A model generated the notes under the pieces. It saw only the letters and a program-made list of their open reading frames with translations. It was not told the origin of the DNA and made no database searches. The position numbers and the translations under genes are program-made. Positions 11,051-22,000 of a stretch of 64,000 bases of DNA are shown here, piece by piece. The stretch comes from Symbiodinium natans (lineage: Eukaryota > Sar > Dinophyceae > Suessiales > Symbiodiniaceae): contig CAJNDS010002420.1 in NCBI GenBank assembly GCA_905221605.1, positions 87,001-151,000 on the forward strand. The letters run 5' to 3'. Numbering within the stretch: the stretch's first letter is position 1; each line of letters starts with the position of its first letter.

Positions 11051-12042
11051 TTTCCTAATTTCAACTTTTAGGGGTTCATCTCTGGAGTAGATCATGGAAG
11101 GCTGGATCCCTTGGGCCTAAACCCTAAACCCTTAAACCCTTAAACCCTTAAACCCTTAAACCCTGAAACCCTTAAACCCTTAAACCCTTAAACCCTTAAA
11201 CCCTTAAACCCTTAGACCCTAAACAGTAAACCCTAAACCCTAAACCATGCACGTGGAGTTTGATTCCGCCGAAAGCACAGGTTCTCTGTCGAAACTTGTA
11301 GATTTCGCGTTGTGGCCCCATGCTCAAGGGCGGACGCGGAGAGTTTCAACCCGAAACCCTAAGCTAGGGTTTAGGGTTTAGGGTTTAGGGTTTAGGGTTT
11401 AGGGTTTCGGGTTTAGGGTTTAGGGTTTAGGGTCTACGGTTTAGGGTTTAGGGTTTAGGGTTTAGGGTTTAGGGTTTAGGGTTTAGGGTTTAGGGTTTAG
11501 GGTGCAAAGCCCTACACCCCTAAAACCCAATACCCTACATTCTAAAGCCCTCAACCCAGGTCAGCAGCAACGTCAAGCAGATAATGTCCGAGATGGTCGC
11601 TGCGCCCACGCAGCAGGCTTTTGTCTACTAGGATGCTGGCACGGTTTCATGAGGGGATTGTTCTGAATTAGGGTTTGTGTTTAGGGCTTGGTTTAGGGTC
11701 AAGGGTTTGGGGTAACCCTAAAACCTAAACCCTAAACCCTAAACCCTACACCCTAAACCCTAAACCCTAAGGGTTTGTTTTGGGTTTAGGGGGTCAGGGA
11801 AGGTCCAGAGTCTCTTTGGGGGCCTTTTCCGCGAGGCATCCTTTTCGCAATTGCCGGACCTACAGGTCCCTAGCTACGGTTTAGGGTTTAGGGTTTAGGG
11901 TTTAGGGTTCAGCAGCTCCGGGTCGAGCAATCTCTAGTAGAGCCGCTGTTTGGGCTCTTGAAAAAAACCCACCCACCCAGAGAATCCCAAAACATTAAGA
12001 AATAAAAAGTTTACATCTTTCATCAGCAAGCCCTGTCCTCCA
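11051..12042. repeat. Telomere-like tracts, CCCTTAAA variant array, dispersed repeat
   Basis: At 11117-11245 the array is dominated by an 8-bp variant (CCCTTAAA). A long TTTAGGG tract lies at 11366-11503, with smaller ones at 11715-11770 and 11878-11910. 11961-12041 is a dispersed repeat shared with 27300-27380. No gene. Confidence 0.8.
11961..12041. repeat. 81-bp dispersed repeat, copy 1
   Basis: Nearly identical to 27300-27380: ACCCACCCACCCAGAGAATC, then an A-rich stretch, then CATCAGCAAGCCCTGTCCTC. Shorter related pieces (CAGAGAATCCCAA) occur at about 12963 and 13072. Confidence 0.75.
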
Positions 12043-12620
12043 ATCTCATTTGTTCTTTCTGCTCGTGTTCTTTGTCATTCTGCTTGGTTTCCATTCTGCT
12101 CGTGTGCGTTTCTTTCTGCTCGTATTCATTCTGCTCGTATTCGTTCTTTTTCTGATCTGCTCGTCTCGTGTTCGTTCTCGTTCTGCTCGTATTCATTCTG
12201 CTCGTATTCGTTCTCTCTCTGCTCGATTTCAGTCCGCTCGTTTTCGTTGTTTTTCTTTTCGTATTCATTCTGTTCGTATTCGTTCTCTCTCTCTCTGCTC
12301 GATTTCAGTCTGCTCGTCTTCGTTCTCTCTCTGCTCGTAATCATTCTGCTCGTATTCGTTCTCTTTCTGCTCATATTCATTTTGCTCGTGTTCGTTCTCT
12401 TTCTGCTCGTATTCGTGCTTTTTCTGCGCGTATTCGTTCTCTCTCTGCTCGATTTCAGTCCGCTCGTTTTCGCTGTCTTTCTGCTCGTACTGAGTCTGCT
12501 CGTACTCATTCTCTTTCTGCTCGTATTCATTCTGCTCGTATTCGTTCTCTCTCTGCTCGACGTCAGTCTGCTCGTATTCGTTCTCTTTCTGCTCATATTC
12601 ACTTTGCTCGTGTTCGTTTT
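12043..12620. repeat. 21-bp minisatellite (CTGCTCGTATTCGTTCTCTT-type)
   Basis: Imperfect tandem units of about 21 bp. Because the unit is a multiple of three, frames stay open on both strands; the minus strand reads seven-residue Glu/Asn/Tyr/Gln repeats and the plus strand Phe/Val/Leu repeats. No start context or flanking coding sequence supports a gene. Confidence 0.85.
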
Positions 12621-12729
12621 CCCCGGTGACCCTGCCTATTTTTGGCCGTCTTGTTGGTTGTGTTTGGCACACTTTAAGCTGCCTGGCTTCCACATGGTTG
12701 CTTTCCAATTAGTGCCCCGGTGACCTCGC

Positions 12730-13345
12730 CTCATGTTGGCTCCTGCTCGTAGGGTTTGATGAGAGGCCTAGAGGTTTGTCGTATGTCCCCTCTCTTCGTG
12801 CTCGTAGGGTTTGTCGTATGTCCCTCCCTTCATGCTCGTAGGGTTTGATGAGAGGTCTACAGGTTTGTCGTACGTCCCCTCCCTTCGTGCTCTTAGATTT
12901 TGTCGTATGTCGCCTCCCTTCGTGCTCGTCGGCTTTGTCGTATGTCCCTCTTTGTCTGCTTGCAGAGAATCCCAAGAATTAGGAAACTGAGGTTTTATTT
13001 TCAGAGGTTTGTCGTATGTCCCCTCCCTTCGTGCTCGTCGGCTTTGTCGTATGTCCCTTTTCTTCTGCTTGCAGAGAATCCCAAAACATTGAGAAATGTA
13101 CGGGTTTATTTTAGAGGTTTGTCGTATGTCCCCTCCCTTCGTGCTCGTATGGTTTGATGAAAGCTCTACAGGTTTGTCGTACGCCCTCTTCCTTCGTGCT
13201 CTTAGGGTTGTCGTATGCCTCCCTTCGTGCTCGTAGGGTTTGTCGTATGTCCCCTCCCTTCGTGCTCGTATGGTTTGATGAAAGGTCTACAGATTCGTCG
13301 CATGTCCCTTCCCTTCGCGTTCTTAGGGTTTGTCGCCCGAGCCAA
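12730..13345. repeat. Tandem repeat with GTTTGTCGTATGTCCCCTCC units
   Basis: Diverged tandem copies of a unit of about 35-40 bp (GTTTGTCGTATGTCCC, CTCCCTTCGTGCTCGTAGG), some carrying a GATGAGAGGTCTACAG insert. Two spacers contain CAGAGAATCCCAA pieces. No gene. Confidence 0.8.
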
Positions 13346-13807
13346 TCCCCAACCCACCCTAGAACCAACTACCCGTATTCGTTCTCTCTCTGCTCGTATT
13401 TCTCTGCGTTCTGCTTGCGTTCGTTCTCGGGGTGGGGGGGGGTGGGGTGGGGGGGAAGCGGGGAAGCTGCCTGACTGGTTGCTTGCGAAGCCCTCATCCA
13501 GGTTTCCAACCCCAGAATGGGGGTTCGGAAGTTTCCCCACCCCACCCTCGAACCACTCAAGATGAGAAAGACAGAAGGGGCTACCGCGTTGCCCGCCCGC
13601 GAAGGCTGCATCTTGATCTGGCCCAGACCCAGGTTTTCAAGCCCAGAATGAGGGTCTGGGCCAGAAGAGGGAAGAGGGAGGGGGGGGGGGGGGGGGGGGG
13701 GGGGGAAGGTGGGAGGGGAAGGGGGGGGGGAGGGGGAGGGGGGGGAGGGGGGGGGGGGGGAGGGGGGGGGCGGTAGGGGGGAGGGGGGGGGGGAGGGGGG
13801 GGGTGGA
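13346..13807. repeat. Island and G-rich block
   Basis: 13346-13675 contains a diverged duplication (CCAACCCACCCTAGAACCA near 13348, CCCACCCTCGAACCA near 13540). 13676-13803 is a nearly pure G-run block with A/T interruptions and strong G-quadruplex potential. Confidence 0.7.
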
Positions 13808-14276
13808 AAAAAGCCGGGGCCATTTGGCAAAAAAGCCGTGGCCATTGGCAAAAAAGCCGTGGCCATTGGCAAAAAAAAGCCGTGGCCATTGGCAAAAAAG
13901 CCGTGGCCATTGGCAACTTTCCCGTGGCCATTGGCAACTTTCCCGTGGCCATTGGCAACTTTCCCGTGGCCATTGGCAAAAAGCCCGAAAAGTTGCCAAT
14001 GGCCACGGCTTTTTTGCCAATGGCCACGTTCCCCATTAAGGTTGGGGGGCATTTTGTGCGAATTGGGTTTGAAAAACCCATTTTGGCGACCAACCTTAAT
14101 GACATTGGTGGCCATTGGTAAAAAAGCCGTGGCCATTGGCAACTTTCCCGTGGCCATTGGCGAATTTGCCAATGGCCACGGCTTTTTTGCCAATGGCCAC
14201 GGCTTTTTTGCCACTGGCCACGGTTTTTTTGCCAATGGCCACGGTTTTTTTGCCAATGGCCACGTTCCCCATTAAG
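13808..14276. repeat. Inverted arrays of a 21-bp repeat
   Basis: The unit GCCGTGGCCATTGGCAAAA (spacer variants AAAA or CTTTCC) is tandem in plus orientation at about 13811-13990, inverted at 13993-14030, plus again at 14110-14165 and inverted at 14166-14270. A small hairpin of unrelated sequence (CCATTAAGGTTGG pairing with CCAACCTTAATG) lies at 14031-14103 between the arm pairs. Peptide-like frames (KKPWPLA) are artefacts of the 21-bp unit. Confidence 0.9.
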
Positions 14277-14303
14277 GTTTAAATTATTATATGATAGAGA
14301 GAG

Positions 14304-14932
14304 TTTAGGGTTTAGGGTTTAGGGTTTAGGGTTTAGGGTTTAGGGTTTAGGGTTTAGGGTTTAGGGAGGGCGGGAGGGTGGGGGTGGGAGGGGTTTACGG
14401 TTTGGGGCTGGGTGCTTACAGGGCTTGGGGTTGTTTATGGTTTATCGGGTTTGGGGCTTATCGGGCTAAGGGTTTCTTGAGGTTTAAGGGTTCGCAGGGC
14501 TTATAAGGCCTAGGGGTTCTTGGGGTTAGTGTAGTACTCTTTTGGTTGAAAGGGTTTAGGGCTTAGGAAAGGGTTTAGGGTTTAGGGTTTAGGGTTTAGG
14601 GTTTAGGGTTTAGGGTTTAGGGTTTAGGGTTTAGGGTTTAGGGTTTAGGGTTTAGGGTTTAGGGTTTAGGGTTTAGGGTTTAGGGTTTAGGGTTTAGGGT
14701 TTAGGGTTTAGGGTTTAGGGTTTAGGGTTTAGGGTTTAGGGTTTTTAGGGTTTAGGGTTTAGGGTTTAGGGTTTAGGGTTTAGGGTTTAGGGTTTAGGGT
14801 TTAGGGTTTAGGGTTTAGGGTTTAGGGTTTAGGGTTTAGGGTTTAGGGTTTAAGGGTTTAGGGTTTAGGGTTTAGGGTTTAGGGTTTAGGGTTTAGGGTT
14901 TAGGGTTTAGGGTTTAGGGTTTATAGAAATTG
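14304..14932. repeat. Long TTTAGGG arrays
   Basis: 14306-14368 and 14565-14932; the second runs for about 365 bp almost without variants (single GGGTTTTTAGGG and TTTAAGGG units). It ends in TTTATAGAAATTGTATAGGG, the same boundary seen at 26386-26406. Confidence 0.95.
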
Positions 14933-15431
14933 TATAGGGTTTGTGTCCGGGGTTTTGACGGGGTTTTGACCGAGTTTTGACCGAGTTTTGACAGAGTTTT
15001 GACAGAGTTTTGACGGGGTTTTGACCGGTTTTTTTTTTTGCTTTTGAATAGAATTTCGATGGGAAGGGATCCCTACTGCAAGCCCTCCCGAATTGCTTTG
15101 GGTTGGGGGGTAGATATGGCTTTCCAGGCTTGGCAAGGTGAATAGAATTGTGATGGCTTTCTAGGCTTGGGGGAGGTGCGGCGAGGGGGCGGGGAGGGGG
15201 GAGGGGGGGAGGGGAAGGGATACCTACTGCAAGCCCTCCCGAATTGTCCAACGGGGTTTTGGGGTTGGGGGGTAGATATGGCTTTCCAGGCTTGGCGAGG
15301 CCTTGCACAAAAAAAGTTGGAGAGCCCGAATAAAATTGGTACTTGGGAGCTAGTGCTTCTTTTCCTGACTCGTGCCAAGTTTGGGGTTGCGAATGTGTTG
15401 GGAAATTCAGCTGCCCCGGTGCTAGGTCCGC
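14933..15431. repeat. Short tandem GTTTTGACCGAG array and local duplication
   Basis: 14955-15030 is a 12-bp tandem (GTTTTGACCGAG and variants). 15060-15140 and 15213-15302 are copies of one segment (GGGAAGGGAT...CCTACTGCAAGCCCTCCC...GGCTTTCCAGGCTTGGC) separated by a G-rich spacer. No gene. Confidence 0.7.
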
Positions 15432-15543
15432 GGCTGCCTCCAGTTTGTGCTTAGTGGTGACCGGCCGCAAGATCATCTCCCATCGAATATCTTCCTTCAT
15501 GGGGACGGACTGCAAGACCATCTCCCATCGAACACGGTCATAC
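15432..15543 (-). pseudogene. Broken copies of part of the Josephin-like region
   Basis: On the minus strand, 15432-15488 aligns with 16186-16241 inside the large transposase gene (codons for IRWEM-L-PVTTKH-LEAA) at roughly 80 percent identity. A second, shorter copy (VRWEMVLQSV) follows at about 15507-15543. Neither carries the catalytic Cys or His. They are partial duplications of the gene's 3' region, not a second gene. Confidence 0.7.
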
Positions 15544-16014
15544 ACAGGGCGGATCTGATGGGTGATGGGTTCTGATTTTCTACATTGCTGGTTGCAAAGT
15601 CTTGGGCAGATAATTGATTCGTGTTCGGTATTTGGCAAATGCAAGACACGACTTTTCGGGGCCTTACCTAGGTCTTTTTCTATGAGAAGAATGTATGTTC
15701 GATTCGCTTCTTGTGAGTTCGCTTCTATTGAGCCAAGAATTTTGCGTGGATGGATTGTCGTGGATGTTGCTGTGAGGAATTACACAAGCTTGCTGGATGT
15801 TCTTGAAAGCCAGCTCGTTGCTTCTTTTTCACGGAGCTGGCGTACATTGGTGGTCCTGAGCTAAGCTTTGGTCTGCGCAGACCCTGCTGCAGGTGGTGAG
15901 ACATGGAGTTGTGTCCTCGGCAGCCGCGGAACCTGGCAGGCGGCGGGCGGTTGCTGTGCATTCTAGCCTCTACAGACATGGTGGTTGCGTGCGTTGAAGC
16001 CCTTCCCTGCCGGC
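15544..16014. other. 3' flank of the Helitron-type gene
   Basis: Unique sequence without telomere repeats and without a recognised gene. If the large gene lies in a Helitron, its 3' terminus (a hairpin followed by CTRR on the minus strand) should be in or beyond this interval, but I could not fix one. Confidence 0.4.
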
Positions 16015-19000
16015 CTAGACTTCTCGGATAGCAAATGTGTTGGGATATCGGGCGAGGTCGTGCAAGAAGGCTTGGTCTGTCAACTGCTCCGGAGAGCGCG
16101 TCGTGGAGTCGATGCGAAAGATGCTGTTGTTGAAGAAGCGGTAGGCCACCCAGTGAGCATTGTCCCGGTTCTGTACGAGGCCCACGGCTGCTTCCAGTTC
16201 GTGCTTGGTGGTGACAGGCTGTAGCACCATCTCCCACCGAATGCGGTTGAAGGCCGCTAGAGCTTTGGATTGAATAACTTGGGCCAGAACCTCGGAGGAG
16301 TAGTAGCCATCTGCGGCCATGTGGTCCTGGGCGACTTCACCTCGCTCCTCTCCGCCCTCCTCGAGAAGGATTTGCACGGCTTCCTTCATGTCGGTTTCGG
16401 TGAAGACGGCCCCGCCCAAGGCGTTATTCAAGGCATGCATGCCGCAGAGAGCACGATCCTGGCGCTCAAAATATGGGAGGTTGCTTTGCGGGGACGGCAG
16501 CGGGGCTGCGGGCTTATTGCTCGTCCGCGCAAGCTTGGCTGATGGAGCGTTTGGCGCCGAATCGGCTGCTGGCCTTTTGTCGGGGACACCGAGGAGCAGG
16601 ATTCTGCTTTTGGCGCTGGATCTGCTCTTGGCTTTGGCAGCGCTCTTGGTGCGGCCTTCGCGCCCTCCCTTGCCCTTGCTTTTCGCCTTTGCGCTGCCCT
16701 TAGCTTTTGCTTTGGGTTTGGACGGGCACTTCTGCTTGTGTTCCTTGATGGCAAGTTTGGTGTTTGGGAGTTCTTGTCCGCATTGTTGGCAGCACCAAGG
16801 AAGTTCACCGTCTGCATGCTCCTCTTCTTCCTTGCGTTTCATCAGCTGAGCCCAATCTGGAGCGCCCATCTCGGAAAGCTTGGCCTCATAGAAGTCCTTG
16901 CTCTGCGGCGGCTGGAAGAGTTGCTTCCACAGTTGGGATCCGTCCCGCTCGGCTTGCTGGGCCTTCAGTTGGGTGAGTGCCCATTCCGCCTTTGAGTTGA
17001 ATCGCAGGGACTTGGGATTGAAGAATTCCAGGGTGCAAAGGGCTTGCTCGGGGCAGCGGCTCAGAGCCACGTACGCTTGCCCCTCCTGCTTGCAGGTGGC
17101 ATCGAGGCGGGAGTGGGCGCCATCCTGCAACGTGGCCGCCTGACTTTTGTGAATGGTGGTGGCCTTCGCTAGCACCAAGGGAAATTGCAACCTTGAGGCC
17201 TTGCTGCCTTCCATGTCCAGATAGGCGGCGGACCGTCGCGAGATGGCAACGAAGCTGGTTTCGTTCTCTGCGCACCACTTGGCACCAGCCTTCTTCTCGA
17301 ATTCGATCCACACCTTTTCGATCTCTCCAGTGGTTTCGTCTGCATCAATGTGCTCAACAAAGCCGCAGGCTCCGTTGACCAGGCCGTCTTGCGTGTCGAG
17401 GTTGTACCTGAGCATCACGCGGACACCGACAGCAAGGTGCAGCAAGGTTTCCAAGCCGGCCGTGTTCTCTGGATCAGCCCACACCACTTCGGGAGACAGC
17501 GGCGCACCAGTTTTGACATTCGTGTCTAGGGCAGGACTTTGGTAGAGCTTGACGCCGGTCCTTTTGACATGCTCCTCGATGTAGCGGCGATTCTTCTCCG
17601 CCACGGCTTTGCGCGTCGGGTACAGACACACGGCCTTTGGAGAAGGCTGCCTGCTGTCGTTCTTGTTCAGAACCATGCCTTGCAGCTCCTGAATGTCCTC
17701 TTCCGTCCACGTGCCGACACGAACTCGTGCGAGAAAAGCTGCCCACTTCGGGTCCTTTGCTGCACGTTGATTGCCTTCTAGCTCGCAAAGCTGAAGCAGT
17801 GTCCACAGTGAGCTGGCAAAGGCCGGCAGCCCGCCCGGCGGTGGCAGCTGATAGAGGTCTCCAGAGAACACGACATGCACTCCTCCGAAGGGAACGTGCG
17901 GCATGTTCTTAGCCAACCGCAGATGCTGATCCAGGCGCTCCAACATAAAGGACGATATGAAGCCCATCTCGTCCACGAAGAGGGCCGCCACCAGCTTCCA
18001 GATGCTTCGCAGCGTGGCCAGTATGGGACCATTTGGTAGCGGCACGTCGCAGGCCCTTCCGTAGCTCTGGTTCACGACGGGAAGCAAGCAGCAAGTGTGG
18101 AGAGTGACGCCGTTGATGTTCCATGCTGCCACCCCTGTGGGCGCAGCAATGATGGTTCCCACTCCCGCCTCCCGAAGCATGTGGGCTGCTGCGCGCACCA
18201 CCACGGACTTCCCACAGCCGCCCGGTCCGTGGAGGAGCATGTGGAGGCGGTCAGTATTGTTGGTGTCATTGGTGTTGCGGCGGGCCCACACCGTCTCGAA
18301 GATGTATTCCATGGCTCTTCGTTGATGCTGTGTTTCTGGGCTTGGGTTCTCCGCAGCAGTGAGCATGTTGAAGGATTCCTCGCCACCTTCCACCGGCGCA
18401 AAGGCATCTCCAGGTGCTCCTGTCGGAACATGGTCTGGAGCCGCAAATTCGATGTCGTCCCCGTGACGTGCCTTCAGTGCCTCTAAAATCTGGATGGAGT
18501 CCTCGTAGTTGTCCTGCGCGATCTTGCTGTTGGCCCACCCATCTCGCAAGTGCGCAGGGTGCATCCTCGCCTTCATGTACATGACGGCCTGGACGGCCTG
18601 CAGCTTGCGAGCGGCGTTCACTGTCCCGTCCATTTGTGGGAAGCATTTCGACCGCAGGAAATCTGGGTACCCATCCAAGTCGCGGGCGATGCGCTGGAAC
18701 GCTGCTGCATGGCTACCTTTGTCCTCTTCTTGCAGCCAGTCGCCTGGTTCTGTCCAAACGGAGTAGAGCAGCAGCCGAGAGAACCAGAAACTCTCCGGTT
18801 CCTGGTCAGGGCTGAAATTCCGGTATCCGACGATGGCCGGACGCTTTCTGAGCTGAGGGAATTCCACGCCGATGAACTTGAAAGCGGCGCAGAAATCCAA
18901 GAAGTTCATGTTCATGAGGCGGCATGTTGCAGGCTTGCCCCCTTCCACAGGCAACTCCACTTCGATGTTGCCGAAAGCGACTTGCATCTCCCTGTACCAG

Positions 19001-22000
19001 CGCTGTGCAGCCGGCATGTGTCCATCCCTGTCGAGCTTGCTGTTGCGGTAGCTCTCCGGCTGTTGTAGCGCCAGGCTCTCTTCGTGCTGGGGCACGGACA
19101 ACGTCCAGGTATCGGCTGGTCCGACTTGAACCCAAACGTGCTCCCTGGAGAACTCAACGATGGGAAAGCCTAGCAGCAAGTGGCAGGCCTCGAAGGTGGA
19201 TGTGGTCCGGCCCTGCAGCGCTGCGTGTGCGGCTTTGTACACCTGCTGGCTGCTCAAGCTGGTGCCACCATGGTCATTGCGGCTGGCGGCGAGGCTGGTC
19301 AGTATACTCTCCATGCGCCGCCGGGCCGCGAGATCTTCTTCCGACTTAAAGGAGTAGCCCAGGATGTAGCGACTGGCGCTGGTCAGTTCGCAGATTACTT
19401 GGAGGTCCATGCTGGCACGCCACCGTCGCAGGATCTTGATGTTGTATTGCCCGAACATGTTGTCCCCCTGGGCCCGCCTGACCACGAGGCTGCTTTTCCA
19501 GCGGCTGTTGGCGTACTTCTCCTGGGAGGTGCGGCGTCGAGTTCGCTCTTCAAATTCATTGTGTGGAAACCCAAACCTGCAAGAGCCATACGTCTTGATG
19601 CCGCAATATTCGCTGTGCTTGTGCCGCACTAGCTCCGCCAACTGGGCATTTAGCGCCTTGTTGCGGGGTGAGACTTTCGTGGATTTGCGCCAGCTTTCTG
19701 GTGACTTTGTGCAGATGTACTTGTCGCTCCAGTCTTCTGCGCAAGTGGGCGTGAAAGACTCCATGGCCTCTTCATCCGACCAATCCGGAACTGTCGCTTC
19801 TGTTTCCGGTGTCTTCTCAGCATCTCTGGAGCTGACTGTGCTTGTTCGTCGTGGCCATTCCGCTGCCCAAAGCAGAATGTGAGCGTGAGGGTAGCCCCTC
19901 TTCTGCCACTCGATGCGGATGATGTAGTCTCGAATCTTGAATGGTGGGCGCTCCTTGCGAACGCTGCGGTGTCGGCCCGCTGAATCTCTTGCTGGCGCTT
20001 GTGCAAAGTCTTCAGGCTCTTTGCGGTTGCCGCCCTCCGGCTCGTCCTGCTCGTCTGCCTCCTGCTCCAGATGGGACTCTGTGTCATGCTCGGCCTCCAG
20101 CCATGCCATGAGTTGGTTGAGCTGGTGCATGAACTGTCGTGCCACGATCGCTGGCTGTTGGTTGCACAGCTGGTTTGGCGACAGATCGTCCCACTTGAAT
20201 TGCTCGTCAGACTGATAGCAGCGCAGGATTCCAGCGGCTTGACGCTCCAGCTCTTGCGGAGGCATTTCCGGACGCAGCCGCAGTAGCCGCGCTGTGATGG
20301 CCGCAACAAGGATGTCGGGCTGCCGAGCATGGCAAGTGAGGGTCATGAAGAAGTTGGGTGTTCCCAGCTGCTCGTACATGCTGAGCGCGACGCCCTTCTT
20401 TGCGTAGATGTAGGGCTGAGTACCGGGGATGTCCCTGAGGGCTGTGTAGACCTGGTTGTTGCCACGTTCGTACATCGTCTTTCTGCTTGGAGCCTGCTGG
20501 CCGCTGATCCGCACATTGATGTTGCCTGAAAGGCGCTTCTTGGTTTGCATCTCCAGGAGCCACATGGTGTAGGCTGGGGATGCCTCGAAGCGTGGATCCT
20601 GGCTCAGCAAGCGCTTGCGCGCATACTGTGAGAAGCTTGGGTACATGCTTTGCCATCCGCCCGTTCCCGTGGGAAACAAGTGCGGGAAGAGCTTGACATC
20701 CATGTCGTCGGTGAGCGCCGCGCAACCTCGGGCCTTTTGTAGCTGCCTTGTCTCGGCTCCAGGGATCTTCAACTCTTTGGGCAAAAGGTACATCATCTCG
20801 AGATCTTCTTCCTTCTCTTGCAGGACACCGTGACTTTGGCTTCCCAAGGCCGAGGAGTGTGAGCCACCGGACTCCCCCGTTTGGCGCCCTTGGGAAGCTA
20901 TTTGCTGACTCAAACGCTCGTCGAGCGCATGAGGCTGGACATCCAGGATGGTGGCCATTTTGGCTATGGCTCTGTCCACGGCTGGATTGGCTTTGTACAA
21001 GCAGTGTTGGGCCTTCAGTTCCTTCAAAGCTTCGTGCAAGCAATCCAGACGGGCTGGAGAAGCAGTCAAGCCTTGAACACCTTGGACCAAGACTGTGCCA
21101 TCTTCCTCCAGAATGGCTCCCTCCAATACGTCACAAATGAAAGGGTCCTCCATGAGTACGGCGTACATGCGGCCCCACTGTGCGCTGGGACCACCTGACG
21201 GGAGTTTGTCGATGAGGACTTGCGAGATCCGGGCCATGGCGATCAGGTGCTGCTCGATGGGCCTCAGTATCTGGAGTGCCTCTGGCGCAGTTGGCACATC
21301 TGGTAGGATGATCTTCGTAGAATCTTCACGGCACCTTTTGCAAAGCATCTGCTTGGTCCCTTTGGCCGGGCAGACGTGCTTCGCAGGGGTAAGGGTCCGA
21401 CACTTCTCGCAAACACGCGACAGCCCGAATCTGCCCCAACTACGCACGAATGCAAGGTAGTGAGCATCCACTTGTTCAGGCGTCAGCTCATCTTCATCAG
21501 GAAACGGGTACCCCTGCTTCTGGATCTCAGTTGCAGTGGGCTTCGGACCACGGCTTCCGACCCCTGACTCAGCGCGTTCGGCTTGCAGCTGAAGTCTCTG
21601 TGCTTGGCGGTTGTCCTCCTCTGGCTTTGGCCCCCGGCTTGCAAACCCGTGCTCAGCACGTTCGGCTTGCAGCTGAAGCCTCTGTGCTTCGCGGTTGTCC
21701 TCCTCTGGTTTTGGCCCCCGGCTTGCAAACCCGTGCTCAGCACGTTCGGCTTGCAGCTGAAGCCTCTGTGCTTCGCGGTTGTCAGCTTCTGGTTTTGGCC
21801 CCCGGCTTGCAAACCCGTGCTCAGCACGTTCGGCTTGCAGCTGAAGCCTCTGCGCTTCGCGGTTGTCCTCCTCTGGTTTTGGCCCCCGGCTTGCAAACCC
21901 GCACTCAGCACGTTCGGCTTGCAGCTGAAGCCTCTGTGCTTCGCGGTTGTCCGCCTCTGGTTTTGGCCCCCGGCTTGCAAACCCGCACTCAGCACGTTCG

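Noticed and set aside
10258-11090. Three long overlapping plus-strand frames of Phe/Leu/Ser repeats
   Set aside because: They are translations of the TTTCTTT microsatellite; all frames are open because the unit has no stop.
12023-12723. Glu/Asn/Tyr/Gln heptad-like frame that could be read as a coiled coil
   Set aside because: The period equals the 21-bp DNA repeat and the opposite strand is open over the same span; no unique coding flank.
14907-15644. A 245-codon minus-strand frame with some transposase similarity
   Set aside because: Only about 110 bp matches the Josephin region; the rest is repeat and telomere sequence. Recorded as a pseudogene fragment instead.
20951-20970. GTGGCCATTTTGGCTATGG resembling the dinoflagellate spliced leader
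   Set aside because: It lies inside the transposase coding frame and lacks the rest of the leader and its donor site.
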